Below are positions 48,261-60,510 of a stretch of 64,000 nucleotides of DNA, in pieces (position 1 is the first letter of the stretch; every line of letters starts with the position of its first letter). This DNA is from Metopolophium dirhodum. Lineage: Eukaryota > Arthropoda > Insecta > Hemiptera > Aphididae. The notes under the pieces are model-generated. The model searched no databases. It worked only from the letters and a program-made list of their open reading frames with translations, and had not been told where the DNA came from. The DNA is taken from the NCBI RefSeq assembly GCF_019925205.1, contig NC_083564.1, positions 30,294,447 to 30,358,446 on the forward strand. The letters are read 5' to 3'. Both the position numbers and the translations under genes were made by a program.

Positions 48261-50053
48261 TATACTTTTATTAATATTATATTATATTTGATTGTTTTCG
48301 AACAAATCGAACAGTTACTGTTATATAAAGTTTAATAAAGATTAAAATTAATAAAACAAAATATAATACGGCTGCTAAAAATGTAAAAAGAAAAGTAAAT
48401 ACCTACCTATATTAAAGTTATTCTACTTTTAATTGACGCATCGTTAAGAAGTTTTTAATTGTTTCAAAGATAAATAATGGAAACCGTTGAGGTTTTACAA
48501 TAGTTTGTAAATCGTGGTCGGCCGTGGTGTTTATTTTGTTGTGCAAGATATTAACGACTCTGTTGGTGTCCGCTTAAGGGTAATAATAATAACTAATAAT
48601 GATTAGAGCTTTAACGCGCCGTTTTATATATATTTTTTTTGTTTCAAAACATCGTTGCTCCATTATATTATAATAAGCTTGTCAAATCCTTCACGTTTAA
48701 AGTTAACGGTTAATGATCGTTGATGGTAATACAAACGAAAGTTCATGTTTTGAGTATTAAGGTTTTCTGTGAAAAGTAAAAACTTTCATTCGGAATACTA
48801 AAGAACTTTATTTATAGAAGTTAAAAATTTGTTCATTGGAATTTAAATACAAAGGTGATTAGTTTAAGTTACCGAGAATTACTTATGTAGATCATGGTTA
48901 TAATATTTTATAAATTATGGGTAGGTATTATTAAAAATTAATCTAGAAAAGCTTAAAATGTTTTAATTTATTATCAAGTTTGATTACATCGCAATAAGTA
49001 TAAGTCGTTTTGCACGTCATCGCATTAAACAATAATAAAAAAAATATGCCGATTGTCGATAGAATAATATTTATATAGCCTTTAAAATAATATATAAGTA
49101 GAAAATGAACGATTCAAATCATCATGTTGTAACTGCAGAATAACAGATGTTGTACTACATATGTATAGTAAATATGTAACTAATAACTCGATTTACACGC
49201 CGTGGTGTCGTATTGCAAGCAAAATAATTGCTAACAAAAATGACCATCGTCACTTAAATTATTACAAAAGTATAGGCCAAAAAATAATAAATTATAACAA
49301 CAATCCGCATTCTGAGATACTTTTCGTCGCACGTTACGAAATCGCTAAACCGCTTTATAATAATAATATTATATGATGTGCATGCGAATAAAATTTACCT
49401 ATATGAACGGTTTCGAGGCGCTATATTACGGCCATTGATTTACGAGCAGCGGAACGCAATTTTAACAGTCGAAGGTTGGCTGGCTGGCCGAATTGTGACA
49501 GCTTATAATAAACAAAAACAGTACAACCGACTTTCGGCGGGTATGTAAAGCTATTATAGAACGTGGTTGCTGCAGGTATACCGTGGTGCGACCATGGTAA
49601 CGGACGGGAGTAGGCGTAAAAATATGGGTACCTAGGTATATTATAACACTATTGCCGATCGTTTTGCTTTGTAAAAAAAAAAAAAATAATAATAAGTAAT
49701 AACGATAAACGATATTTATTATATTATGGAATACATAACCTACACGGTGTCTATAATATTGTATATCATATTATTATACGTACCTATTATAGGAGCGACA
49801 GATTTTACCTTGGAAACAGGATAGGTTCCCAGAATTTTACTCTCGATGGACATACAGGTTTTCTGAGTCACCGCCGTCGACGGTGTATTGATCGCCGATC
49901 GCCGATTGTCCGCGAACCGAGATTCCAATGGTACTTATATATACTTAGGTATATAATATATTATTATGTCGTACCGTACGTCATTGGTATATTATCGTGC
50001 ACACTATTATTATTATTATTGAACGTCGTCGTCGTCGGTAAATGCCTGACCTA
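48261..50053. other. AT-rich spacer
   Basis: No element ends or genes are seen. A 14-A run near 49673 and (GTC)n near 50024-50037 are present. Confidence 0.5.
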
Positions 50054-50462
50054 GGGCGATTCAAAAGTCGATGGTTGGGCCCTTCGACGAGTGGTTTTCG
50101 CGCGACGGTCCGCGGAACAATAACTGCAATGCGAAATGCATTCGCTCAGCATCTGAAAAAAATAATGGTACTTAGGCGTTCAACCAGCTATATCGTATTA
50201 TGTATATCACAATGTGTGGGCAGCTCGACGATACGCATGGTTGGCCACCATGTCGGCCAAGGATATATTTTTGTTATCACTTATCAGTAGGTACCTATAC
50301 TATAAATAATTGCCCATCACGGACACAATAATATGTAATTTAAATTAACATTAATTACACTCGATTTTCCCGTCGCGTCTTAGTGTCTTACTCTCTTCAT
50401 TCTTATTAAATCCTTATATTATATATTATAATATAGGCACAAACTCGTCTTAAACATCCCTA
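50054..50462 (+). repeat. Diverged tandem duplication, copy 1
   Basis: Aligns with 50594-50968 at an offset of about 540 bp. Shared blocks in order: GGGCGATTCAAAA, GCGACGGTCCGC, GCAATGCGAAATGCATTC, CATCGGCCAA/TGTCGGCCAA, TTATCACTTAT, ATGTAATTTAAATT and CTCTTCATTCTTATTA. Indels between copies are not multiples of three, and the 82-codon ATG frame of copy 1 (50042-50290) is not preserved in copy 2, so the unit is non-coding. The origin is unknown. Confidence 0.8.
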
Positions 50463-50593
50463 CCGGAAAATGGATTGAAACATGGTTAAACCAAATTATT
50501 TTTATTAGATATTCTAGTGTTAAACATATTTTGAATTTATTTCGTACGTGCTTAGTGCATTGGACACCTGACCTGTGTACTGCACTGCGCCGC

Positions 50594-50968
50594 GGGCGAT
50601 TCAAAAAGCGTCGGTTGGGCTTCGGCGAGTGGTTTCCCGCGACGGTCCGCTGAAAAATAACTACTGCAATGCGAAATGCATTCACTCAGAATAAAAATAA
50701 AAACTGTACTTATACACGATCAACCAAGGTATATATCGGCAGTTTAGAAATTCGCATCATCGGCCTACACCATCGGCCAAAGATATACTATTATCACTTA
50801 TTAGTATACCCATAATAGGTAGGTACTAATAATAATTCCTTATCACAAACACACTATAATATCATGTAATTTAAATTTACGATCACACATTATTTTATCA
50901 TTACGTCTTCCTGAACGAACCCTCTTCATTCTTATTATAATCTTCAAATCAACTTAAATGTCGGATGT
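50594..50968 (+). repeat. Diverged tandem duplication, copy 2
   Basis: Counterpart of 50054-50462, in the same orientation, with ~130 bp of single-copy sequence between them. The palindromic AATGCGAAATGCATT is conserved in both. Confidence 0.8.
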
Positions 50969-52832
50969 ACCTAAAAATGTATTCATATTATTATATTATA
51001 GTTAAGCTAAGTTTTAACACACATTTTCAATATATTATTTCTTACGTATAGACTTTAATTAAATTTATGAGTAGGCAATAGCATCGTCTTGAATTTGAAA
51101 AAAGCTGAAGCATACCGACAATTATAAGAAACAATAAATAATATCAAAAGTCAACATTTATGAAAACTGAGTTAGTTAATCACAGGTAGTATATTACATA
51201 GGTAATTATATCATACGTATAAAGTACGCGGATTACACGCGTCGATTGAGAACTAATTGTTTAATTATTCCCGAATGCTTTGTCCATATTATTTTTATAC
51301 TCAACAATATTATTCAGAAAACATAAAATACGATCAATGAATCGTAATATAATAAAATATTTTTTTATTTCAGTTGAATGGAGAAATATTTAATCAATTT
51401 GGTTTTCAGGGGGGAAAAAAACATACAATCAAGAATACAAAATAAGTAATGGAATAATAGGTAGGTAACCAATTATTATTAACGTCATTGCTATTGTTGT
51501 ATTATAAATTATTTCATAAATGATTATTATATTTTAGTTTATTGAAAAAGTTGTTTGTTGGTTGGAAAAAAACATTTTTATGTCTGTCTCTCAAAGTTGA
51601 ATAAAATTGATTTTTCTCGAATTAATGGGATTCTGGCGCCACATAAATTTTGAATAATAATATACCTATAATAATGTCGACACTGTGCCAATACTCTGTA
51701 TCTATTAATACATATGTGTATTAAACATTTATATTTATTTTTTAAAATAGACAAAATCAGTACCAGTCCAGATAGAATCCCGGACGAAAAGCCCCAGGAC
51801 AAAGTTTCAGAGGACAGACAGTCCGAATTTAAAAAAGTCCAATCTCATTTTTTTAGTGTTGAACCAGAAACTCTAAAATCATAAATATTAATTAATCAAT
51901 ACACAAAATCGTAATTTAATCTTTTAAATTATTAGGGTGTAATTTATAGCTAATTCTCTTACGAAATATTATGCTCGATTTGTACTCATTATACCTACCA
52001 ACAATATTTACAACCGTAGTTCCACAATAATATATTCCAAGATATAATATTACCTATATCTATTCAATTTTTTTATTTTTGATGTGATTTATAGGGTAAT
52101 ACAATCTTATTTTCTAATAAATAAATCTAATAGTATATAGATAAACTACATTATAGTCGAAAGACTTTCAGATTGAATTACTCTAAGGTATAGTGGAATT
52201 TTGTGTTTACAATTTTAAAGCAATATTTTAAAAATGAGTCCGGACTCTTGACCATTCCGGATGATTTGTATAATAATAATAATAATGCTTACATCGTAGA
52301 AGATATTCGTACCAATATTATTATGGTATAGTAAATGTTCAATCCAGGCATGCTGTTATAGTTTGCGGATTACACGTAATAATATAATATAATTTAAGTA
52401 CCATACACAGTGACCATTGCAGTGCCAATGCAGTCGATTACATATGGGTTTCCGTCGTGGGTGAAGGGCGTATTTAGGGGACAGAGATAAAAGGGGCTGG
52501 TGCTTTCTACGACCGTTTTCTGTGTATTTATATATAATATTATGTACTGTAATTAAACGATAAATATTAATCAACGATTTGTTTTATTTTTGCCTATCGC
52601 ACTTTACCACCAGAACCATTTGTTTTGTTGTAGATCTTGTAATTAGTATTACATTGTTTCTCCAGCAACTGCAACTGACGACAATATTGTGACTATATCT
52701 AACTTATTTATATATTATCTTGTCAGTGTCTGCCTCCCTCCCATCCCCGTTAAATATTTCCCTGTCCGCCATATTAAAATTAATGTCATCCGTGTATTCC
52801 GCTCCTGACAAGATTATAATATAATAGCGTTA
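50969..52832. other. AT-rich spacer with possible repeat debris
   Basis: On the minus strand, 51760-51840 contains repeated GTCCGGGA/GTCCTGGGG/CTGTCCTCTG words, and GAGTCCGGACTC lies at 52236-52247. This suggests a decayed element, but no ends could be set. No gene is seen. Confidence 0.4.
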
Positions 52833-53465
52833 TCTATATTATATAGGTATGTTAGCCAAATACCACTCACTCACTCACTCATTCATCGCTCCGTTTCAAA
52901 AACTATACGTACTTGAAATATAGAATAATGGTTCCTCTAATGATTCAGATTTGCAATAAAAAAGGGTTTTCTAAAATTCGCAATTTAAGTAGGCGGTCAA
53001 ACGGGGATCTTGAGATTCATGGTAGAAATTTACACTTTTGTTTGAATATACATGGACGCCATTGGTTATTCGGGCAGATCAGGTACAAGCGTAAATAAAA
53101 TCGTCGAATAAAAAACTATATCTTCAAACCAAACGTACGCGTGTAACTATTATATACTCAAAAACTACTCAATTTAATTTGACGAAAATCTCAGAGATTG
53201 TTTTTTGAGATGTTAGAAAAGATTTGAGAGTAAGTGGCCAAGTAGGTACTAAAGCCAATTCGTGACTTGCGGTCGCCCGTCTAGATCAAATTATATCACA
53301 AAGCTAAATACACCGATGCCGCGATGTGTCTGTGAACTCAAGTACACTAAGACTGAGATATATCTACTCAAATCGAGGCACACCTATATAGCGGATATTG
53401 TACTATATAGGAATTGACATACAAAAAAAAACTGCACACGGGTGAAGCCGGGATATTCAGCAAGT
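52833..53465 (+). mobile_element. Non-autonomous Helitron-like element
   Basis: The 5' side starts TCTATATTATATAGGTATG directly after an A. It is followed by a CACTCACTCACTCACTCATT block, TTTGCAATAAAAAAGGGTTT, and CGGGGATCTTGAGATTCATGG. The 3' side ends with CACGGGTGAAGCCGGGATAT then TCAGCAAG before a T. Insect Helitrons typically begin A|TC, carry a short GC-rich subterminal hairpin of the GGGTGAAGCC type, and end CTRR|T without target duplication. Here the terminal tetranucleotide is CAAG and not CTAG, a one-base departure. A 61-codon frame inside (52913-53098) starts at a non-ATG codon and has no Rep or helicase motif. Confidence 0.6.
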
Positions 53466-54937
53466 TATTGTTATTTTCGAATATACTTATACCGCTATTA
53501 TATATATGATGTTGCAGTTTCAAGGATGTCATCGCGGGATTTTCGGCGGAAATTCATCGAGACGGCGGTCGCGCATAATGAACTCGGTCGTTTGATGTCA
53601 AGAGTGCGAGTCAATACAGAAAAATAAATCGCGACAAAAAAAAACCGTTTGGGAATAAATTAGCATCTAATGGCCAACAGCGGATTCCTGATTTATCTTA
53701 TATATGTATATTTGCCATTCGGAGAGAGTTCGCACGCGGGAGAAGAGGTTTTTACGTATTCATATCATTATTTCACGTGCGAATTCCACTTCAGCCGGAA
53801 TTTACAATTATTTATATCAAGCGCCGCGGTGGGTGACTCTGTAAATGCCACGTTACTTATTCTGAGAGTATAAAATACTTCAAAATAAAAAAAAACCCAC
53901 GACCGAGTACTTACGCCACGCCGTGAACCGATTATAATATAGGTATTATTATTATTATAGCTGGCGAAATCGTTCCGATATAATAATATATATATCGGTG
54001 GCATGTCGTAGCTGTGAGGGTTCTGAAGCATATATTTTATATAATAATATTCTCTTGTAGGTTTTATATTAGTTTTTAACTTACTAGAATCTACTAATGG
54101 TTAAATTTCTGAATTGATAGTTGAATATTGGTCGAAAAAGCCAATAATGAAAAATTAAAAAAGATTTTTTTTAACACTTATTAGAAGATCTGTAATATTA
54201 TTTACAATGAGCATATGAGCGGAATTTACAATGACTGTGACAGCGTGAGGAGAGTAGCTAACCAGCAGTAACACTCGACTAAAAAAAAAAAAATAAATAA
54301 AAAGTATTTCCATTGTATATTGGTCGCTTTTATACATGTTTAGGAATTTTACGAATTTGTTAGGATCAATAATGGGGCCAAAGAGATTGCTTATGACTGA
54401 GAGTTGAGACGACTATTATACGAGTACGTATACAAAGTATAGTCACTATACCTATGCATAATACATTCAAGAGCATAACATTCTAATAACATTCTAAATA
54501 CTATTTTATAATAATTATGAACGACTTACAACACAATATCAAATAATATGTATTATAAAAAAAGTGTGCATAGTATGTTTATTGTACGTATATTCCTACT
54601 TTAAGTAACTGTATTTTTTCGTATACTCGTGTCATTATAATATTATCGAGTGCGGTGATTTTCGCGGTTTTCCAGAAACCTTAAGTTAGTTGTCTGAAAA
54701 CTTTCGTGACTATACGATTAAATACAATACTGCAGAATTTAGCGTAATAATCATTAGCGTAATAATCACCGTGGTGAAAGCTGAGCACATTGTTATAGAG
54801 TTATAACTTATAATTAGTTATTATTTTTCCTATTCGACTGGAAGACGCGATGACTGCAGCAGAACAGCTGTCGCTGCAATATGCACGATTCACACGCCAA
54901 ACTTGTACAGGGTAGGATACGCTTATATCATATTATA
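53466..54937. other. AT-rich spacer
   Basis: No gene or element is seen. An ORF pair on opposite strands around 53670-54031 shadows itself and is not recognised. Confidence 0.5.
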
Positions 54938-55012
54938 AAGGGTGATTCTTTAATCACTGAACATTCATTATTTCAAAAAGTATAAATGCTTATGAAAAAA
55001 CATTTTGTACAT

Positions 55013-55032
55013 GGTTAGGTTAGGTTAGGTTA
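55013..55032. repeat. Interstitial telomere-type repeat (TTAGG)n
   Basis: GGTTAGGTTAGGTTAGGTTA: about four TTAGG units within the 2.1-kb element, near its left end. Confidence 0.8.
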
Positions 55033-55059
55033 TATTTTTAAGTATATATCATCCTAACA

Positions 55060-55440
55060 TTTTTTTTTTAGATTGTTACTTTTTTGAATCACAGCATGTA
55101 GTTTTAATTTCATATTTCAAAGCAGACAATTTTTCTAAATATTTTGATACATAAAAATCGAATTTAGGACGAGTAGTTTATTAGTTATAAGTATATAAAG
55201 TTTAGCTGATTGAAATGAAGTGGTCCGTGGTTACCTTGCAAATGTTAGTACTACTCCGCTCAAGAAAACCTTAAAATAATATACTTATAAGTCATAAATC
55301 ATAATCTACTCATTCTGAATTCGATTTTTCGTATCAAAATACTCGGAAAAATATTTCGCTTTTGAAGATGAAATTAAAACTGTCGGTATGTTGTAATTGA
55401 AAAAAAGTAAAAAGTTCAAAGGTTAACCAATATTTAAAAA
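55060..55440. repeat. Internal imperfect inverted repeat
   Basis: GTTTTAATTTCATATTTCAAAG...TATTTTGATACATAAAAATCGAATT...TTATAAGTATAT on the left is answered in reverse complement on the right, around an ~85-bp centre. Arms are roughly 140-170 bp and clearly diverged. Confidence 0.6.
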
Positions 55441-55757
55441 TATAATTTTTAAAAAAAAACGTTGTATTGTAACAACAAATAACTATTTAAAAAAAAATAA
55501 CGACAAATAACTATTTAAAAAAAAAAAAAGTAGGTAAGTGGATGTCGCTCTGCTGTACAGTAGTTTACAAGTGGGTCACTGAATGGATGGTGTTAAATTT
55601 GAATGCAATGTTATAAAATAATTGTATAAGAAAAACGAATCTAAGCGAAAACGGTCAGTCAGCCTATGATATTACTAAATATATTTTTTGGTATTATTGT
55701 GAATAAAGTAATTTATATATTTACCTATTTACAACCTATTCACAAATTTGTTTTAAA

Positions 55758-56745
55758 TTTTCAATCTTTAGCTATAAAAGCTGAACATTTTATAAATTTT
55801 TAACTACATACCTAATAATTATTAAATTTTAAATTTGATAAATGTTGTCAAAATTTGAACTTTAAATGCTTATAAAAAAAAATGTGCCTATGTATTTTTA
55901 GTATTTTTCAACTGCTATTGTAACAATATATCAGGAGCCTTGCATTAAATTTTCACGCTTTTTACCAAACAAATAAAATTGTATTGGTATTTATAGAAAA
56001 AAAAAACTAAAAAAATTGAAAACTGACTATGTCCGTAAACAGCCCAAAAAAAGTCAAAATATTTTCAAAATATTATGGTGTATGGAAAATGAATATATAA
56101 ACATTCAGTAAAATTTTCATGTATCTACAGTTATTTGTTTTTGAATAACAATAAAATAACAAAATCGCTACATGAGAAATCGAGTGAATATCCAATATTG
56201 TAAAAATATGAACTTCAAATGCTCATAAAAATTAAATTTTATTTGCTTGTAGATATTTTTTTTTTCTTAAAGGTAGACAAATTTATGAGGAAACTTGTAT
56301 TACATTTTCAAATCTTAGATTTAAAAAGAAAATTTTTCATGAATTCTCAACTCAAAATAATTTGCTAATTTTTGTGATTTTTCAGTATTTTGTAAAGATT
56401 TGAACTTTAAATGCTTATAAATAAAAACTGTGACTAAGGATTTTTAATATTTTCAAATGTCATTGTAACAATATAGTGGGAGCCTTGTATTAAATTGTCA
56501 AGCTTTTTTACCCAACAAATAAAGTTTTATTGACATTCATAGAAAAAAAGACTAATACAATTGGAAACAGAAAATGTTCCTAAACAGTTCAAAACAAATC
56601 AAAATATTTTGAAAATTTTATCGTGTATAGAATACGCAAATAGTTTACCAGGGAAAATTTCATGTATATACGTTCATTTGTTTTAGAGTTACACCAAAAA
56701 CCAAATTCGATTTAGTGGAAAACCGATTTTGCGTAAAAATTCCCG
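55758..56745. repeat. Direct repeat, ~540-bp period, just under two copies
   Basis: The unit beginning TTTGAACTTTAAATGCTTAT at 55853 recurs at 56399. Both continue with ATTGTAACAATATA, GGAGCCTTG(C/T)ATTAAAT, CAACAAATAAA-type, CAAAATATTTT and ATTTTCATGTAT(C/A)TAC landmarks. The intervening part (56196-56390) is matched at its end by sequence before the first unit (55758-55850), and has its own weaker GAACTTCAAATGCTCATAA start. Confidence 0.75.
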
Positions 56746-57038
56746 TTTTTCCTTAATTTTTATGATGTTTTTACCCGTCGTTTTTGAAAACTATTGGGAA
56801 TCTTAAACTTTGACCTCCTCAATGCACCAACAATATTCACTTTCCCATCGAACAAGATACTGAAGTTGAAAATCGAAGCATTATTTCTACTATTTATCGC
56901 GTACACAGACACACAAAAAAAAACACACACACAGCATTGTAAAATCAATACATCCACTCAGAATCTAAAATTATTATAAAAACATATTTCATACTTTTGA
57001 ACAACGAGCGTCTTGGGTACGTTAAATGAATCACCCGG

Positions 57039-60000
57039 TAAGCTACAACTGTTATAACGTTTAAACATACAAAATCGAAAAACGATCAAATATAGAAGAG
57101 TCGTTGATTTGAAACTCGATTACGAGAACGGAAAATACGAAAGGAACGACCGACATCGATTGCTTCTCGGCGCGGTGCGTGTCTCACTGCGGTTTGTTCT
57201 CATACACACACCCACCTCGCGAACTGTATAAACATCCTAAAATGAGTAGGTACGATATGACTATATATTCGAACAAACTCAAAGGAAAAACGCTTACTTC
57301 GGCTTTTAAGACGTTTACATAAATTAACCCTATACTAACTATTACGACTGTCCCTAAATTATTACGCGAAAACAGCGGTTTTTTTTTCTTTCGATTTCAG
57401 TGGACCTGAATGTGTTTATGGCGATCTTTCAGAAATATTATTGTTCTGTAAAAACTTGGACCCATGTCAATAGATAATGGTCAATAGACGCAATTAATAC
57501 AAAATTAATTTTGTAGTTACTGATTTAAAGTTAGGATGTCGTTTATTAACTATCATTAGTACTTTGTACTACTAATACTCCATTTTATACTGAAAAATGT
57601 GTCTATATTTTAATTCAAAGATACTTTAGTATTAATAAAACAATAAATGGTTGTTAATAATGATTGTGTGAAATACGAAAATAACTATTAATTTTATAAT
57701 AAATGTTTAATCATTTATTTTAGTTATTAATAAAATAATAGAATGATTAGGTATTAAAAAAACATCCAGGGAGTTGTAATGTCCGGGGAGCTGTAATGCA
57801 AATCGCGGTTCTCTCCGGTCCTCGATAATACGAAAAAAAAAAGGTATCAAAAAACATTCTGAAATATGATAAATAATTGAAAAGTGTTTTTGAAATTCAA
57901 AATACAAATACGTACAAATTCACAATCTTTATAATATATACTTTCCAAATATTTAATTTTAAAAGTATTTGAATATATGTACTCAAATACTTTTCATGAC
58001 TTATATACATTGATACGTGTACATATAGTGCCTCTAATAAATAATAATGTTATAACACGTTTGTATGTATAGGTAATCGCAACGACCCACATTGGAAAAA
58101 ATAATAACACGGCCGCACGCACAGGTGCAAAGAAAATATCGACGCCGACGGATAACATAAAAATAACAACAATAATATTACTGTTATCAAACAGTCCGTT
58201 TTTTATAACATAGAAAATAATTAAATTAATAATATTTATTATATTATAACTTGACGATAATGGCGATAACGGCTACTTTATCGCAAACGACTGCACTCGC
58301 GTACCTACGTAGTATTATAAGTTGTAACAAAATAATATATTATTAATCGGAGTCCGGTCGAGCGTTTACTCTTCTTCCGATACTTAATACGCATTACATG
58401 CGTCATTGTATAACACAAATCGAACGATTAATTTTGTGTTTTATTTGCAACGACTAAGATCGAAGGCGTGTTCGCTTTTTGTAAACAACATCGCGACGAT
58501 AAAATTGCGAGCGATCATAATATCGGTACGTTCGACGATGGCCCCACAACTATACCCTTTTAAATCACGAGTCCTAGTCAAATTGTACAAGACCGATAGC
58601 AAAATATGTTTGTAGGTACCTAAGCATTTATTTTATTAGTTATTACGTTTTGATTTCCATACGATCCTACACAAACGGCTTATAATTATGTCGTCTTTAA
58701 TTGATTATACATGTAGGCATTGTTATTATATTATGTTAAATTTAAATAATTTATAATTAGTATCACTTTGCAGATTCCAACTATTAAAAACCAACTATAG
58801 CATTTACTATCGGTTGAATAAATTAAGTGTAATTTAATAGTTTTTTTCGTAGCTCCAAAAAAATGTTTGCCCATAAAACGGGTAAACATTGATTTAATTA
58901 TTAATTGCTAAATAATATTTTGATTTATTATTATAAACGGTCATCTACGTATATCATACTGAAAATATGTAATATAATTTTGTAATCTCCAAAACGGCAT
59001 GCCATAATTTATTGTGTATTGTGTATATTAAATCAAACACTATCGAACAAAAAATGTTTAGGGTACCTATATAATACGTCATACCGTTTACATAGTATTA
59101 TACACAAACATTATTTGAAAATATTATCTCGGATGGTACGAATTACGATTTCCCGGCCTGAATTAATAATTATTACCTATATAATTTATAGGTATAGTTT
59201 CCACTCCGCCGCGATTGAAGTTCACGACGCGCAATGAGCACCACTACGCCGCACTTGAAGGGATTTATTATTGTTGACGTACTGTTGTTATGTAACGTAC
59301 TATGTGTGTACGCGGACTTAGGTATATAATATTAAACCTCTGTTATTGTATGTTTTTTTATGTTTTTATACTCTGTAAAACGGTGCGCAAACCGTCTAAT
59401 ACACACTCGAGTGATTTTCGTTTTTCGATAACTGCCGCAGCAGTCGCCGACCGACCACAGCCGGAAATCCGTTGATATATATTTTTCGGAGTGACCAATA
59501 AAATATAATATGCGGGAACGCGGGGGGAAGGACCTCCCGTCGAAATTTGTCTACTGCATGTTAAAAACAATTGAGATATGGTCTCAAGCAAATATATTGC
59601 CATCGGGGATAGTTTCATTCGTTGGTGACAATGATGAGCTTAATGCGCGTTGAATTGAAAAAAAAATAATATATATAATTAATCGGTTTTAAAGTTGTCT
59701 GAACGACCGCGACGTTAATATAATCGACTCGTGATGTATGTGCATCGTTTTAAAATCATTAATCGTCACTCTCGTGATTCTAAATCAAACAATTTTGTTT
59801 GTCGTCACGTCAAAAAATTCATATCAATTACGAATTTGTACACCAAACGCTAAATACGCGTGATTCAGAGAGACTCGCCTATATAGCGCATACGATTTTT
59901 TTCAAATGCCAATGTCTATATAAATTAAAATTTGAATGAGTAATTGTTGAGTGACTTTGCGTTCAAACCTTCCAAGGATAATAATTTATATGAACACGAT

Positions 60001-60189
60001 AATAATTGGTTTCAAAAAAATCCGGAACTATGATGATAATATGTCCATTATAATATTTAATATTTATGTATTATAATTTTATAATATGTTATAACTATTG
60101 TCTGAGTATTATAATAGTAGGTAGGTACTAGATAGGTAGGCACTAGATTAAATGTTAAATACATCTGGGTATATACTGTTATAGTATTG
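57039..60189. other. Non-coding spacer
   Basis: GC-richer stretch at 57120-57240, otherwise AT-rich. A minus-strand frame of 86 codons at 59358-59618 has an unusually protein-like composition (Pro/Ser/Gly/Cys with hydrophobics) but matches no family I recognise. A 20-bp near-repeat, CCACT(C/A)CGCCGC..TTGAAG, occurs at 59201 and 59241. Confidence 0.45.
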
Positions 60190-60510
60190 TGTAACCATTT
60201 TTAAGGACTATTATATTATTAAGTACGTACTACGTATAATATACATTTTAATAACTCAGAAACTACTCGTTCAAAATTAAAATCATCTACTTAACAATAA
60301 TTTACAATAAAAAAGTTAATCCTCATTAAAAAAAAAAAAAGAATCGGATATATCACCACAGGACGCACTGCTTAAATGGTTAATAAAATTGAAAAAATAT
60401 AAGTACCATGTACCTATTTGAAAATATGGTCCTTAAATATTCCAAGAATCAGAATTTTAAAGAAATTATTACTAAAGGAAAAAAGTGAGCATGCTTGGTG
60501 AATAACTCTA
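60190..60510 (+). mobile_element. TA-flanked MITE, copy F (3' part only)
   Basis: Starts in family sequence (AACCATTTTTAAGGACTAT, AACTCAGAAACTACTCG), continues with TATATCACCACAGGACGCAC and AAATATGGTCCTTAAATATT, and ends AGTGAGCATGCTTGGTGAAT then AACTCTA before TA. The left half is missing. Confidence 0.6.

Larger units (their letters stand above)
54938..57038 (+). mobile_element. 2.1-kb TA-flanked composite non-autonomous element
   Basis: The left end AAGGGTGATTCTTTAA follows TA. The right end TTAAATGAATCACCCGG precedes TA, and its reverse complement CCGGGTGATTCATTTAA matches the left cap. Contents in order: a TTAGG block (55013-55032), an internal inverted repeat (~55060-55200 against ~55270-55440), a direct repeat of ~540-bp period (55851-56745), and a terminal part with a CACACA run (56908-56937). 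No transposase frame exists; the best frames are ~60 codons. The ends belong to the same CAGGGTGATTC superfamily as the smaller MITEs. Confidence 0.6.

Noticed and set aside
50042..50290. 82-codon ATG frame
   Set aside because: Its tandem paralogue at 50594 has frameshifting indels in the same region, so there is no sign of coding constraint.
59358..59618. 86-codon minus-strand frame with protein-like composition
   Set aside because: No family recognised, no conserved motif, and no flanking transposon or splice signals seen. Could be revisited by database search.
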